Source: Paracoccus sediminis (lineage in GTDB: Bacteria; Pseudomonadota; Alphaproteobacteria; Rhodobacterales; Rhodobacteraceae). From it: a stretch of 64,000 nucleotides of DNA. How positions within the stretch are numbered: the first letter of the stretch is position 1; every line of letters starts with the position of its first letter. Below the pieces are notes generated by a model. The model did no database searches. It was not told the DNA's origin and was given only the letters and a program-made list of their open reading frames with translations. Below are positions 8,325 through 16,570 of this stretch, piece after piece. Location: assembly GCF_900188295.1 (NCBI RefSeq), contig NZ_FZNM01000001.1, forward strand, positions 124,001-188,000, in the 5' to 3' direction. Both the position numbers and the translations under genes were made by a program.

Positions 8325-8423
8325 CCTGATAAGAAGCGACAAGGCACAACGCCTTAGAAACGCTACGCTTCTCTGCGCATACAGCGGGAGTTTAAGTCCC
8401 CCGGCTTATTCCGCCACGCCCGC
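8325..8423 (-). tRNA. Incomplete tRNA-Leu(UAA)-like sequence
   Basis: On the minus strand, GCGGGCG-TGGCGGAATA matches the start and A box of class II tRNA-Leu. It is followed by GGGA-CTTAAAC-TCCC, an anticodon arm with loop CTTAAAC and anticodon TAA, identical to the loop of the tRNA 60 bases further along. The usual D-loop GGTAGACGC is missing. The sequence after the anticodon arm forms hairpins (GAAGCG-TAG-CGTTTC and AAGGC-GTTGT-GCCTT) but shows no TTCRA T-loop and no clean acceptor partner. It is best read as a degenerate or disrupted tRNA-Leu gene at the island border; an unrelated structured RNA is possible. Confidence 0.35.
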
Positions 8424-8464
8424 GCATCCCGTCGCTAGCGGGCGGGGGCGCGATTGGCAAGCGT

Positions 8465-9385
8465 TCAGAAGCTGCGGGTGGGACGGTCGAAGACTTTGCG
8501 GCCCATCAGGCTGCCGACCAGATCGACCATCAGCTTGGCGGTGCGGCCCCGGTCGTCCAGAAACGGGTTCAGTTCGACCAGATCCAGCGAGGTCACCAGG
8601 CCGGATTCGTGCAGCAACTCCATCACCAGATGCGCCTCGCGGAAGGTGGTGCCGCCGGGGACGGTGGTGCCGACTGCGGGCGCTATGGAGGGGTCCAGGA
8701 AGTCCACGTCCAGCGACACGTGCAGCATCCCGTCGGCCGCCCGCACCTGGTCCAGAAATGCCCGCAGGGGCGCCACGATGCCCTGTTCGTCCAGCACGCG
8801 CATGTCGTTCACGGTGATGTCGATGTCCAGCATCGCCGCGTGTTCCGCCGGATCGACGCTGCGGATGCCGAACATGCAGATGTTCCGGCCCGGCACCGGA
8901 TGGGGAAAGGGCGGAAACGGATCGAACCCCGGCAGGCCCAAGGCATAGGCAATGGGCGTTCCGTGCAGATTGCCCGAGGTCGTGGTTTCGACCGTATGGA
9001 TGTCGCTGTGGGCGTCCAGCCACAGGATGAACAACGGACGGCCCTGCCGATGGGCATGGACCGCCGCCCCGGCCATGGTGCCCAACGCCAGGGCATGATC
9101 CCCGCCCATGATGATCGGCAAGCCGTGGGGCAGGGCGTCAGCCACCGCGTCGCGGAGGGCTTTGGTCCAGGCCAGCATTTCAGGCAAGTGGTGGACGGCG
9201 GGATTGGCGCAGGTCGCCTGGACCAGGGGGGCGGGGGCAACGTCGCCGCGATCCTCGACCGCGTGGTTCAGGGCGGTCAGCGTCTGGGCAAGCCCGGCCA
9301 CGCGATAGGCCGCCGGTCCCATCAGGCAGCCAGGGCGGCGCTGGCCTTCGTCGATGGGCGCGCCAAGAAGGATGCAGGGGTTCAC
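8465..9385 (-). CDS. rocF: Arginase
   Basis: Hydrolyses arginine to ornithine and urea with a binuclear manganese centre. From GTG 9385 ([15 protein letters not shown]) it has 306 residues, the usual length; the GTG overlaps the metG stop as GTGA. Metal-binding motifs are present in order: [21 protein letters not shown] (the DAHxD motif) and [17 protein letters not shown] (the SxDxDxxDP motif). The protein is intact. It lies downstream of metG on the same strand and probably shares its transcript. argD and argF lie a few kilobases away but are not part of the same operon. Confidence 0.94.
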   Translation of the reverse strand: MNPCILLGAPIDEGQRRPGCLMGPAAYRVAGLAQTLTALNHAVEDRGDVAPAPLVQATCANPAVHHLPEMLAWTKALRDAVADALPHGLPIIMGGDHALALGTMAGAAVHAHRQGRPLFILWLDAHSDIHTVETTTSGNLHGTPIAYALGLPGFDPFPPFPHPVPGRNICMFGIRSVDPAEHAAMLDIDITVNDMRVLDEQGIVAPLRAFLDQVRAADGMLHVSLDVDFLDPSIAPAVGTTVPGGTTFREAHLVMELLHESGLVTSLDLVELNPFLDDRGRTAKLMVDLVGSLMGRKVFDRPTRSF

Positions 9386-11100
9386 TGGCGCACGCCCTTG
9401 AATCGCTCTTCCCATTCGGCCCGCTGATCGTCGGTGATCTTGGCGAACAACACGTCGGGCACGGCAAAGGCATGGTCGGGGGGCAGGGCGGTCAGGGCCG
9501 CCGCCACATCGTCGGGCCATGCGTCGTCGGTCGTGCCCATCGCGTCCAGCATCGACCGGGCCGCAAAGGGAATGAAAGGCGCGGACAGCACCGCGTAAAG
9601 ACGGATCAGGTTCAGGCCCAGGCGGACCTGCATCGCCGCCTTTTCAGGGTCGGTCTTGTGCGTGGACCAGGGCGCGGCGGATTGCAGGTACTCGTTGCCC
9701 AGCACCCAGATGGCGCGCAACTCTGACGCGGCCTTGCGCACCTCCATCGCGGCCATGTTGCCCTCATAGGCGCGGATGCGGACGGTCAGGGCATCGATCA
9801 GCGCGGTTTCCTCGGGGCCATGGTCGCCGCCCTGGGGGACGGTTTCACCGAACTTGGACCGGCAGAACTTGGTGATGCGGCTGACGAAATTGCCCAGAAC
9901 GTCGGCCAGATCCTTGTTCACCGATTGCTGGAAATTGTCCCAGGTGAATTCGCTGTCGCCGGATTCGGGGGCGTGGGACAGCAGCCACCAGCGCCAGTAA
10001 TCGGCGGGCAGGATTTCCAGCGCGTGGTCCATGAACACGCCGCGTCCCTGGCTGGTCGAAAACTGGCCCCCATCATAGGTCAGGTAATTGAAGGACTTGA
10101 TATAATCGACCATCCGCCACGGTTCGCCCGATCCGATCAGCGTGGCGGGAAAGGACAGCGTGTGGAACGGCACGTTGTCCTTGCCCATGAACTGGGTGTA
10201 GGTCACGTCCTCGGCCCCTTCGTCGCGGCGCCACCAGCGGCGCCAGGCGCTGTCGGGCAGACCTTGCGCGTCGGCCCATTCGGCGGTCGCGGCGATGTAT
10301 TCGATGGGCGCGTCGAACCAGACATAGAAGACCTTGCCCTCCATCCCCGGCCAGGGCCGGTCGCCGCGTTTCACCGGCACGCCCCAATGCAGGTCGCGGG
10401 TGATGCCCCGGTCCTGCAAGCCTTCGCCGTCGTCCAGCCATTTGCGCGCGATGGATGTGGTCAGGATCGGCCAGTCGGTCTTGCCGTCGATCCAGTCGCT
10501 GATCCGGCCCTTCAGCGCGGACTGGCGCAGATACAGGTGCTTGGTTTCCCGCACTTCCAGATTGGTGCTGCCGGAAATCGCGCTGCGGGGGTCGATCAGG
10601 TCGGTGGGGTCAAGCTGCTTGGTGCAGTTTTCGCACTGGTCGCCCCGCGCCTTGTCGTAACCGCAGTTGGGGCAGGTGCCCTCGATATAGCGGTCGGGCA
10701 GAAAACGGCCGTCGTTGATCGAATAGACCTGCTTTTCGCTGACCTCGGCGATATAGCCGTTGTCGGCTAGGCGCCCCGCGAAATGCTGGGTCAGCGCGCG
10801 GTTACGGTCGCTGGACGACCGGCCGTAATGGTCGAAGGACAGGCCGAACCCGGCGGCCAGGGCGGATTGTTCGGCATGCATCCGGGCGCAGTAATCGGCC
10901 ACGGCCTCGCCCGTCTTGGCGGCGGCCAGTTCGGCGGGGGTGCCGTGTTCGTCGGTGGCGCAGATGAACATCACCTCGTGGCCCCGCGCCCGCAGGTAAC
11001 GCGCATAGAGATCCGCCGGAAGCTGGGATCCGACAAGGTTTCCCAGATGCTTGATGCCGTTGATATAGGGCAGGGCAGAGGTGATGAGGTGGCGGGCCAT
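9382..11100 (-). CDS. metG: Methionyl-tRNA synthetase
   Basis: Class I aminoacyl-tRNA synthetase of 572 residues that charges tRNA-Met. The N-terminus [20 protein letters not shown] contains the HIGH-type motif (HLGN). The zinc knuckle [17 protein letters not shown] is near residues 143-159. The KMSKS-type loop appears as [11 protein letters not shown], the variant seen in this branch of MetG. There is no C-terminal tRNA-binding extension, consistent with the short alphaproteobacterial form. The start ATG at 11100 fits the family. The gene leads a two-gene unit with arginase. Confidence 0.96.
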   Translation of the reverse strand: MARHLITSALPYINGIKHLGNLVGSQLPADLYARYLRARGHEVMFICATDEHGTPAELAAAKTGEAVADYCARMHAEQSALAAGFGLSFDHYGRSSSDRNRALTQHFAGRLADNGYIAEVSEKQVYSINDGRFLPDRYIEGTCPNCGYDKARGDQCENCTKQLDPTDLIDPRSAISGSTNLEVRETKHLYLRQSALKGRISDWIDGKTDWPILTTSIARKWLDDGEGLQDRGITRDLHWGVPVKRGDRPWPGMEGKVFYVWFDAPIEYIAATAEWADAQGLPDSAWRRWWRRDEGAEDVTYTQFMGKDNVPFHTLSFPATLIGSGEPWRMVDYIKSFNYLTYDGGQFSTSQGRGVFMDHALEILPADYWRWWLLSHAPESGDSEFTWDNFQQSVNKDLADVLGNFVSRITKFCRSKFGETVPQGGDHGPEETALIDALTVRIRAYEGNMAAMEVRKAASELRAIWVLGNEYLQSAAPWSTHKTDPEKAAMQVRLGLNLIRLYAVLSAPFIPFAARSMLDAMGTTDDAWPDDVAAALTALPPDHAFAVPDVLFAKITDDQRAEWEERFKGVRQ

Positions 11101-11899
11101 GGCAGCGTCCTTTGGGTCGGCGCCTGTTTAGCCGCGATGGAACACAAGGGGAAGTCCCGCCCAGCGGCTGCCAGGGCAAGGCGCCGATTGCGCAACCGGC
11201 TTTCCGGCGCCTGCCGGAATAAGGCGGGCCTCGGTGCGCAGGAATTCCATGACACATCGACGGCGGGCCGCGCGGCGGAACGCCGCAACGGCGCAGGGGG
11301 CCGCGGCCGCATTTACCACAGCAAGAGCGATCAGCGTTTCGGCCGGGGTCCGATCGCCAACCGCAAGCTCCGTCTGCCGAACCTGCCATACGGTGTTCCG
11401 GTGGGGGCTGCTGGCGACGATCCTGTCGTTTCGGGCGCTGAAGCTGTCGCATAGCCTGGTTCCCGCAGCGATCGATCCCGCGCGGCGGCCGCGCGCCATG
11501 GGCATCGGCGCCCTGGTCGAGGACAACGGCCTGGACGTGCGGATGGTGCGCGCCTTTGGCCCCCCAGGCTGACCGATCTGGAAAGGGCTGCGGTTGACGA
11601 TGCGGGCAGGCTGTATGCCACGGCCCCACGACGGCGCTGGAACGGCGATCCCGCCGTGCCGCCCGAACCTGTCGCCTTGCCCGACATCATGACGCTCAAC
11701 ACCGTCGAATCCGTCGATTCGATCAAAGTCGTCGGCGAAGCCCGCCTTCTGGCCATGAGCGACAAGGGCTGCAAGGACAGGAACGAACCTGCCCGCCACC
11801 GGATGCTGGATTATGGCCAGCCAGGCCCCTGGCTACACGGCGCAACCGGAATGTGCATCAAAGTTTCACTATCCTGAAAGGCGAGTTGCTGAAGGTTGA
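11101..11899. other. 800-base stretch with no recognisable gene
   Basis: Several short open frames exist on both strands, the longest minus-strand one spanning about 670 bases, but none has a recognisable domain. Their compositions look like chance frames in GC-rich DNA. A plus-strand patch around 11370-11570 (LLATILSFRAL, then GIGALVEDNGLDVRMVRAFG) and another at 11656-11877 read more like decayed protein sequence than the rest. The last 40 bases hold the putative promoter of the BLUF gene. Remnants of a lost gene are possible but cannot be shown here. Confidence 0.5.
11859..11877 (+). promoter_or_regulatory. 19-base motif shared with the phoX upstream region
   Basis: CAAAGTTTCACTATCCTGA lies 22 bases before the BLUF start codon. 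The same 19 bases with one change (G for T at position 12) occur at 16494-16512, 58 bases before phoX. No third copy was noticed elsewhere in the window. It may be a promoter element or regulator site; the regulator is unknown. Confidence 0.4.
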
Positions 11900-12442
11900 A
11901 TGGATTTCTGGTTGCAGATGATGAAAGATAGGCAAAAGTCGGAAGAATGCCTGATGCAAAAGAATTTCAATCCTGTCGGACCTCTCGCGCGGCAGCCTTT
12001 GCCGGATGGTCATCTTTGGAATCCCGTCACCGATGACCGGCTGGGCTATTGCCTTTACCGCAGCATGGCCCGGCCGAAACTGGAACGCGACGACTTGGAC
12101 GCGATCCTGGACAGGGCGCGCCATCGCAACAGGCTGCATGGCCTGACGGGCTGCCTGCATTTCGAAAACGGCAATTTCTTTCAATGGCTCGAGGGGCCAT
12201 GGCGGCAGGTTTTCCGGCTGGTCGATATTCTGCGCGACGATGACCGGCACATGAACATGACCGTTCTGGACCAGGGATCGCTGGATCAGCGTCTGTTCAC
12301 CGATTGGGAAATGCGGTTTTCGGACCGGGAAGCGGCTTCGCTGTTCGACTGGCTGGCCGACTGGGGCAGCCGCATGGACGACGATGGCGGCGTCGATCCC
12401 GGTCAGGTCGGCGCGTTCCTGCGATCCGTCAAGACGGTCTGA
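11900..12442 (+). CDS. BLUF-domain blue-light sensor
   Basis: A 180-residue FAD-binding photoreceptor. After a non-conserved leader of about 45 residues, the BLUF fold covers roughly residues 47-145. The light-reaction residues are in place: Y53 in CLYRSMA, N77 in RHRNRLHGLTG, Q95 in NFFQWLEG, and the Trp and Met of DWEMRFS. The sequence strongly resembles the BLUF domain of Rhodobacter AppA. No output domain follows; the last 35 residues are unremarkable, so it must signal through a partner. The start ATG 11900 has GAAGG upstream; M8 and M19 are alternatives. It stands alone in its unit, with gcrA convergent downstream. The partner and the controlled process are unknown. Confidence 0.9.
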   Translation: MDFWLQMMKDRQKSEECLMQKNFNPVGPLARQPLPDGHLWNPVTDDRLGYCLYRSMARPKLERDDLDAILDRARHRNRLHGLTGCLHFENGNFFQWLEGPWRQVFRLVDILRDDDRHMNMTVLDQGSLDQRLFTDWEMRFSDREAASLFDWLADWGSRMDDDGGVDPGQVGAFLRSVKTV

Positions 12443-12516
12443 GCGTCCGGCGCCGACGGACCGCCAGCCCTCTGCCGGACCCATCGGGAAGGCTGCCGGG
12501 GAATGTCCCGGCAGGC

Positions 12517-13116
12517 CTATCGGCGGCGGTCGCGGCGAGAGCTCATGGGCTGGAACGCCACGCTGACGTGGGCATCGCAATAAGGCTTGCCGGATTGGCT
12601 GGGCAGGCCGCAGAACCAGAATTTCTCGGTCGCGGGATCGCCGATGGGCCATTTGCAGGTCCGTTCGGTCAATTCCATCAGCGTCAGCTTGCGGGCACGC
12701 TTTTCCACCTCGCGCACCGAGGCCAGGGCTTCGGGGCTGATCTCGTTGGCCGAGGGCTGCGGGGGCAGCGGCTGGCCCGCGGGAACGATCGGACGGCGCA
12801 GGGCGGGGGTGAAGGCGGGTTGGGTCACGGGTTCCTTTTCCTCGACCGGATCGGCGGGGGCGGGGGCTTCCGGCTGCGGTTCGGGCCGTGCGGCTGGGGC
12901 GGGCTTGCGGTCGGCCTTCTTCTCGGCCACGGGCTCGGGGGCGGGCGCCGGGGTTGGCTCGGGTTCGTCGTTGCGGTTCGACAGCCCCAGGCGATGAACC
13001 TTGCCGATGACCGCGTTGCGGGTCACGCCGCCCAGTTCCTTGGCGATGGCGCTGGCCGACTGGCCTTCGGCCCACATGCGCTTCAGCGTCTCGACCCGAT
13101 CATCCGTCCAGGACAT
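12517..13116 (-). CDS. gcrA: GcrA cell-cycle regulator
   Basis: GcrA-family protein of 199 residues, an alphaproteobacterial transcription co-activator that binds RNA polymerase with sigma-70 and responds to GANTC methylation by CcrM. The N-terminal helix-turn-helix is clear: MSWTDDRVETLKRMWAEGQS followed by ASAIAKELGG and AVIGKVHRLGL. A Pro/Ala/Glu-rich linker spans about residues 60-125. The conserved C-terminal region has TCKWPIGDP and FCGLPSQSGKPYC. The start is set at ATG 13116 because the family begins with MSWT; an in-frame codon 12 residues upstream is less likely. Nearby genes give no extra clue about its targets. Confidence 0.93.
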   Translation of the reverse strand: MSWTDDRVETLKRMWAEGQSASAIAKELGGVTRNAVIGKVHRLGLSNRNDEPEPTPAPAPEPVAEKKADRKPAPAARPEPQPEAPAPADPVEEKEPVTQPAFTPALRRPIVPAGQPLPPQPSANEISPEALASVREVEKRARKLTLMELTERTCKWPIGDPATEKFWFCGLPSQSGKPYCDAHVSVAFQPMSSRRDRRR

Positions 13117-13231
13117 GGCTGCCTTTCCGGGCGCGCATGGGCGCCGCCCCATCTTGAAACCTGCGATTGCCCCCGTCAGAAACGGGATGCCGAGATTTAG
13201 ACGCCGATGCGCAGAAATTCAAGGACCGCCG

Positions 13232-14065
13232 ATGACCCGACCCGTTCCGCCCCGAAGCCCTGGCGCCGATTACCCGGCAATGGGCGTGCGCCGCTTTGGC
13301 CGCGTCAACTGGCTGGGCCTGCGGACCCTTGCGACCCGAGAGGTGATGCGCTTCATGGCCGTCTGGCAGCAGACGATCTTTGCGCCGCTGATGACGGCCG
13401 CGCTGTTTGTCCTGATCTTCGCCCTGGCGATGGGACAGGGGCGGGGGCAGGTGATGGGCCTGCCCTATCTGGTGTTCCTGGGACCGGGCATCCTGATGAT
13501 GACGGTGATCCAGAACGCCTTCGCCAACACCTCGAGCTCGATCACGGCGGCCAAGGTGCAGGGCAACATCGTCGACACGCTGATGCCGCCCCTGTCGGCG
13601 GGCGAACTGCTGGCGGGCTATCTGGCCGGATCCGTCGCGCGCGCCGGGCTGGTGGCGGCGGTGATCGGCACCGGCATGGTGCTGCTGACGGGAACGGGGA
13701 TCGCGCATCCCGGCTGGACCCTGGTTTTCGTGGCTCTGGCCGCGCTGCTGCTGGGGGGGCTGGGCATCCTGGCCGGGATCCTGGCGCAAAAGTTCGACCA
13801 GATGGCGGCGATCAGCAATTTCATCATCACGCCGCTGTCGTTCCTGTCGGGCACCTTCTATTCCGTCCAGGCCCTGCCCGAACCGTTCCGCACCCTGTCG
13901 CACTGGAACCCCGTCTTCTATCTGATCGACGGCGCGCGATACGGCGTCACCGGGGTCAGCGACGCCCCGGTCTGGCGCGGACTGCTGATCGGCACGTCTT
14001 GCGCGGCGGTCGTGCTGTGGCTGGCCTGGCGCTGGCTGAAAACCGGCTATCGGATGAAACCGTGA
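13232..14065 (+). CDS. ABC-2 type transporter permease
   Basis: Membrane subunit of an ABC exporter, 277 residues from ATG 13232. Six membrane helices are predicted by eye. The first group includes TIFAPLMTAALFVLIFALAM, then LPYLVFLGPGILMMTVIQNA. Later come LVAAVIGTGMVLLTGTG and the conserved FIITPLSFLSGTFYSVQALP motif typical of the ABC-2/NodJ-type permeases. No ATP-binding partner gene lies next to it in this window, so its ATPase must be elsewhere. The substrate is unknown. Confidence 0.88.
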   Translation: MTRPVPPRSPGADYPAMGVRRFGRVNWLGLRTLATREVMRFMAVWQQTIFAPLMTAALFVLIFALAMGQGRGQVMGLPYLVFLGPGILMMTVIQNAFANTSSSITAAKVQGNIVDTLMPPLSAGELLAGYLAGSVARAGLVAAVIGTGMVLLTGTGIAHPGWTLVFVALAALLLGGLGILAGILAQKFDQMAAISNFIITPLSFLSGTFYSVQALPEPFRTLSHWNPVFYLIDGARYGVTGVSDAPVWRGLLIGTSCAAVVLWLAWRWLKTGYRMKP

Positions 14066-14206
14066 TTGCACGGGGGCCGAATCGGCGCTATGGCCGAAAC
14101 CATGATCGTTCGGACCGCCATCGCCGCCCGTCCCCGACGTTGACGCCACGTCACCGTCCGATCCCGCCTGCCTTTCACATCCGTCCTGCCAATCGGGGAG
14201 TCCCCT

Positions 14207-15373
14207 ATGATTTCGCACGTCCTGCCGACCTATAACCGCGCGCCCATCGCCTTTGACCGGGGCGAGGGTTCCTGGGCTATCGCCACGGACGGCAGCCGAT
14301 ACCTTGACCTGGGTTCGGGGATCGCGGTCAACGTGCTGGGCCATGCCAATCCCGATCTGGTCGCCGCGCTGACCGCGCAGGCGGGCCGGATCTGGCATGT
14401 GTCGAACCTGTACCAGATCCCGCAGCAGGAACGGCTGGCCGATCTTCTGGTCGAACACACGTTCGCCGATACCGTCTTTGTCACCAATTCCGGCACCGAA
14501 GCCGCCGAGCTGGCCATCAAGATGGTGCGCAAGTACTGGCACGACCGGGGCGAGGATCGGACCGAGATCCTGACCTTCGAGGGCGCCTTCCACGGCCGGT
14601 CCACCGGTGCCATCGCCGCGGCGGGATCCGAGAAGATGACCAAGGGATTCGGCCCGCTGATGCCGGGTTTCCGCACGCTGCCCTGGGGCGACCACGATGC
14701 CTTGAACGCGGCCGTCAGCGACCGGACCGCCGCCGTCATGATCGAGCCGGTCCAGGGCGAGGGGGGCATCCGCCCCCTGCCGGACACCTGCCTGCGGGGC
14801 CTGCGCGAGCTGTGCGACCGCCACGGCGCGCTGCTGGTCCTGGACGAGGTCCAATGCGGCATGGGCCGGACGGGCCGGCTGTTCGCCCATGAATATGCGG
14901 GGATCGCGCCCGACATCATGATGGTCGCCAAGGGCATCGGCGGCGGCTTTCCCCTGGGCGCGGTGCTGGCGACCGAACAGGCGGCGGCGGGCATGGTCGC
15001 GGGCACGCATGGGTCCACCTATGGCGGCAACCCGCTGGCCTGCGCGGTGGGCGCGCGCGTCATGGAAATCGTAGCGGACGATGCCTTTCTGGCGGATGTG
15101 AACCGCAAGGCCGCCCTGTTCCGGCAAAAGCTGGAAGGGCTGGTGGCGGCCCACCCGGATATCTTCGAAGGCGTGCGCGGCCAGGGCCTGATGCTGGGCC
15201 TGAAATGCAAGGTCGCGCCCACGGATGTCGTCAAGGCGGGCTATGCCCAGCACCTGCTGACGGTGCCCGCCGCCGACAACGCCTTGCGCCTGCTGCCGCC
15301 CCTGAACATCACCGACGAGGAGATCGCCGAGGCCGTGGCCCGGCTGGACCGCGCGGCGGCAAGCCTTGCCTAG
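14207..15373 (+). CDS. argD: Acetylornithine aminotransferase
   Basis: Class III PLP-dependent aminotransferase of 388 residues, which converts N-acetylglutamate semialdehyde to N-acetylornithine in arginine synthesis. Visible motifs are DLGSGIAVNVLGHANP, NSGTEAAELAIKM (phosphate binding), AFHGRSTGAIAAAG, IEPVQGEGGI, LVLDEVQCGMGRTG and the PLP lysine in MVAKGIGGGFPLGAV. GSTYGGNPLACAVG follows. The start is ATG 14207. argF follows 154 bases downstream on the same strand, the usual alphaproteobacterial argD-argF pairing, so they are probably one operon. Confidence 0.96.
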   Translation: MISHVLPTYNRAPIAFDRGEGSWAIATDGSRYLDLGSGIAVNVLGHANPDLVAALTAQAGRIWHVSNLYQIPQQERLADLLVEHTFADTVFVTNSGTEAAELAIKMVRKYWHDRGEDRTEILTFEGAFHGRSTGAIAAAGSEKMTKGFGPLMPGFRTLPWGDHDALNAAVSDRTAAVMIEPVQGEGGIRPLPDTCLRGLRELCDRHGALLVLDEVQCGMGRTGRLFAHEYAGIAPDIMMVAKGIGGGFPLGAVLATEQAAAGMVAGTHGSTYGGNPLACAVGARVMEIVADDAFLADVNRKAALFRQKLEGLVAAHPDIFEGVRGQGLMLGLKCKVAPTDVVKAGYAQHLLTVPAADNALRLLPPLNITDEEIAEAVARLDRAAASLA

Positions 15374-15527
15374 GACGCGGCCCGTCCCGATCCGGGCCGG
15401 CGGCGGGAACTCTCCCTGCCGTCGGCTCGGGCGCCGACGATCATTCATCGTTCGTGTTGGTCACACCGGGCCTTGACCCGGCCCCGTCAAGCGGGCTTCC
15501 TTGCCCAAATCGCGAAAGACGACGACG

Positions 15528-16454
15528 ATGAAGCATTTTCTGGACATCCACACCACCGCCAAGGCGGATCTGCGGACGATCATCGACCAGGCCCTGGCCA
15601 TGAAGATCGCCCGCAACAACCGTCCCAAGGGCGCGCCGGACGACGATCAGCCGCTGGCAGGCCGCATGGTCGCGCTGATCTTCGAAAAGCCGTCCACCCG
15701 CACCCGCGTCAGCTTCGACGTGGGGGTGCGGCAGATGGGCGGCTCGACCATGGTGCTGTCGGGATCGGAAATGCAGTTGGGCCATGGCGAGACGATCGCC
15801 GACACGGCGCGCGTCCTGTCGCGCTATGTCGATCTCATCATGATCCGCACCTTCGAGGAGGCGACCCTGCTGGAGATGGCGGAATACGCCACGGTGCCGG
15901 TCATCAACGGGCTGACCAACCGCACCCATCCCTGCCAGATCATGGCCGACGTGATGACCTTCGAGGAACATCGCGGCCCCATCGCCGGCCGCAAGGTCGT
16001 CTGGGTGGGCGACGGCAACAACGTCTGCGCCAGCGTGATCCACGGGGCGGGCCAGTTCGGCTACGACTTCACCTTCAGCGGCCCGCCGCCGCTGGATCCC
16101 GAACGCGAGGCGCTGGAATTCGCCCGCGCCCAGGGCGTCCGGGCCGAGATTGTGCGCGACCCGGCCCAGGCCGTCGAAGGCGCCGATCTGGTCATCGCTG
16201 ATACCTGGGTGTCCATGCACGATCCCCAATCCGCCAAGGAACGCCGCCACAACCAGCTGCGCGGCTATCAGGTCAATGAATCGCTGATGGCCAAGGCCAG
16301 GCCCGATTCCCTGTTCATGCACTGCCTGCCCGCGCACCGCGAGGACGAGGTGACAAGCGCCGTCATGGACGGCCCGCATTCGGTCATCTGGGACGAGGCC
16401 GAAAACCGCCTGCACGCCCAGAAGGCCGTGATGCGGTGGTGCCTTGGGGTCTGA
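15528..16454 (+). CDS. argF: Ornithine carbamoyltransferase
   Basis: Makes citrulline from ornithine and carbamoyl phosphate. From ATG 15528 it has 308 residues; an in-frame TTG at 15501 is a less likely start. The carbamoyl-phosphate site [14 protein letters not shown], the [18 protein letters not shown] segment, [15 protein letters not shown] and the ornithine-binding HCLPAHR near the C-terminus are all present. It lies downstream of argD. Both partners appear intact, giving two of the arginine pathway steps at one locus. Confidence 0.96.
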   Translation: MKHFLDIHTTAKADLRTIIDQALAMKIARNNRPKGAPDDDQPLAGRMVALIFEKPSTRTRVSFDVGVRQMGGSTMVLSGSEMQLGHGETIADTARVLSRYVDLIMIRTFEEATLLEMAEYATVPVINGLTNRTHPCQIMADVMTFEEHRGPIAGRKVVWVGDGNNVCASVIHGAGQFGYDFTFSGPPPLDPEREALEFARAQGVRAEIVRDPAQAVEGADLVIADTWVSMHDPQSAKERRHNQLRGYQVNESLMAKARPDSLFMHCLPAHREDEVTSAVMDGPHSVIWDEAENRLHAQKAVMRWCLGV

Positions 16455-16462
16455 CCAAAGGG

Positions 16463-16490
16463 ACGCCCGCGGCCGTTCCGGCGGGCGTTT
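16463..16490 (+). terminator. Terminator after argF
   Basis: An inverted repeat ACGCCCGC (16463-16470) and GCGGGCGT (16481-16488) with a ten-base loop is followed by TT. It begins nine bases after the argF stop. The U-tract is short but the position fits a Rho-independent terminator. Confidence 0.6.
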
Positions 16491-16493
16491 CGC

Positions 16494-16526
16494 CAAAGTT
16501 TCACGATCCTGACGCATTGCTGTCGC
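16494..16526 (+). promoter_or_regulatory. phoX upstream sites: shared motif and Pho-box-like repeat
   Basis: The shared 19-base motif (16494-16512) is followed by CTGACGC-ATTG-CTGTCGC (16509-16526), two seven-base units in an 11-base period. PhoB boxes have the form CTGTCAT-N4-CTGTCAT, so this is a degenerate but correctly spaced candidate about 45 bases before a phosphatase gene. A phosphate-starvation response would make sense; it is not proven. Confidence 0.4.
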
Positions 16527-16570
16527 ACCCTGCGCCTAATCGCTGCCCTGCGACCAGCCAGGAGAGCGTG

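Noticed and set aside
8325-8416. Plus-strand reading as a tRNA 3' end (GGGAGTTTAAGTCCC ... CCGCCA)
   Set aside because: The T-loop lacks the conserved C56 and the acceptor pairs poorly. The minus-strand reading as a tRNA-Leu 5' half explains the same bases better.
13001-13231. Longer start for the ABC-2 permease gene
   Set aside because: The extension overlaps gcrA and its promoter region and has no transmembrane or family features.
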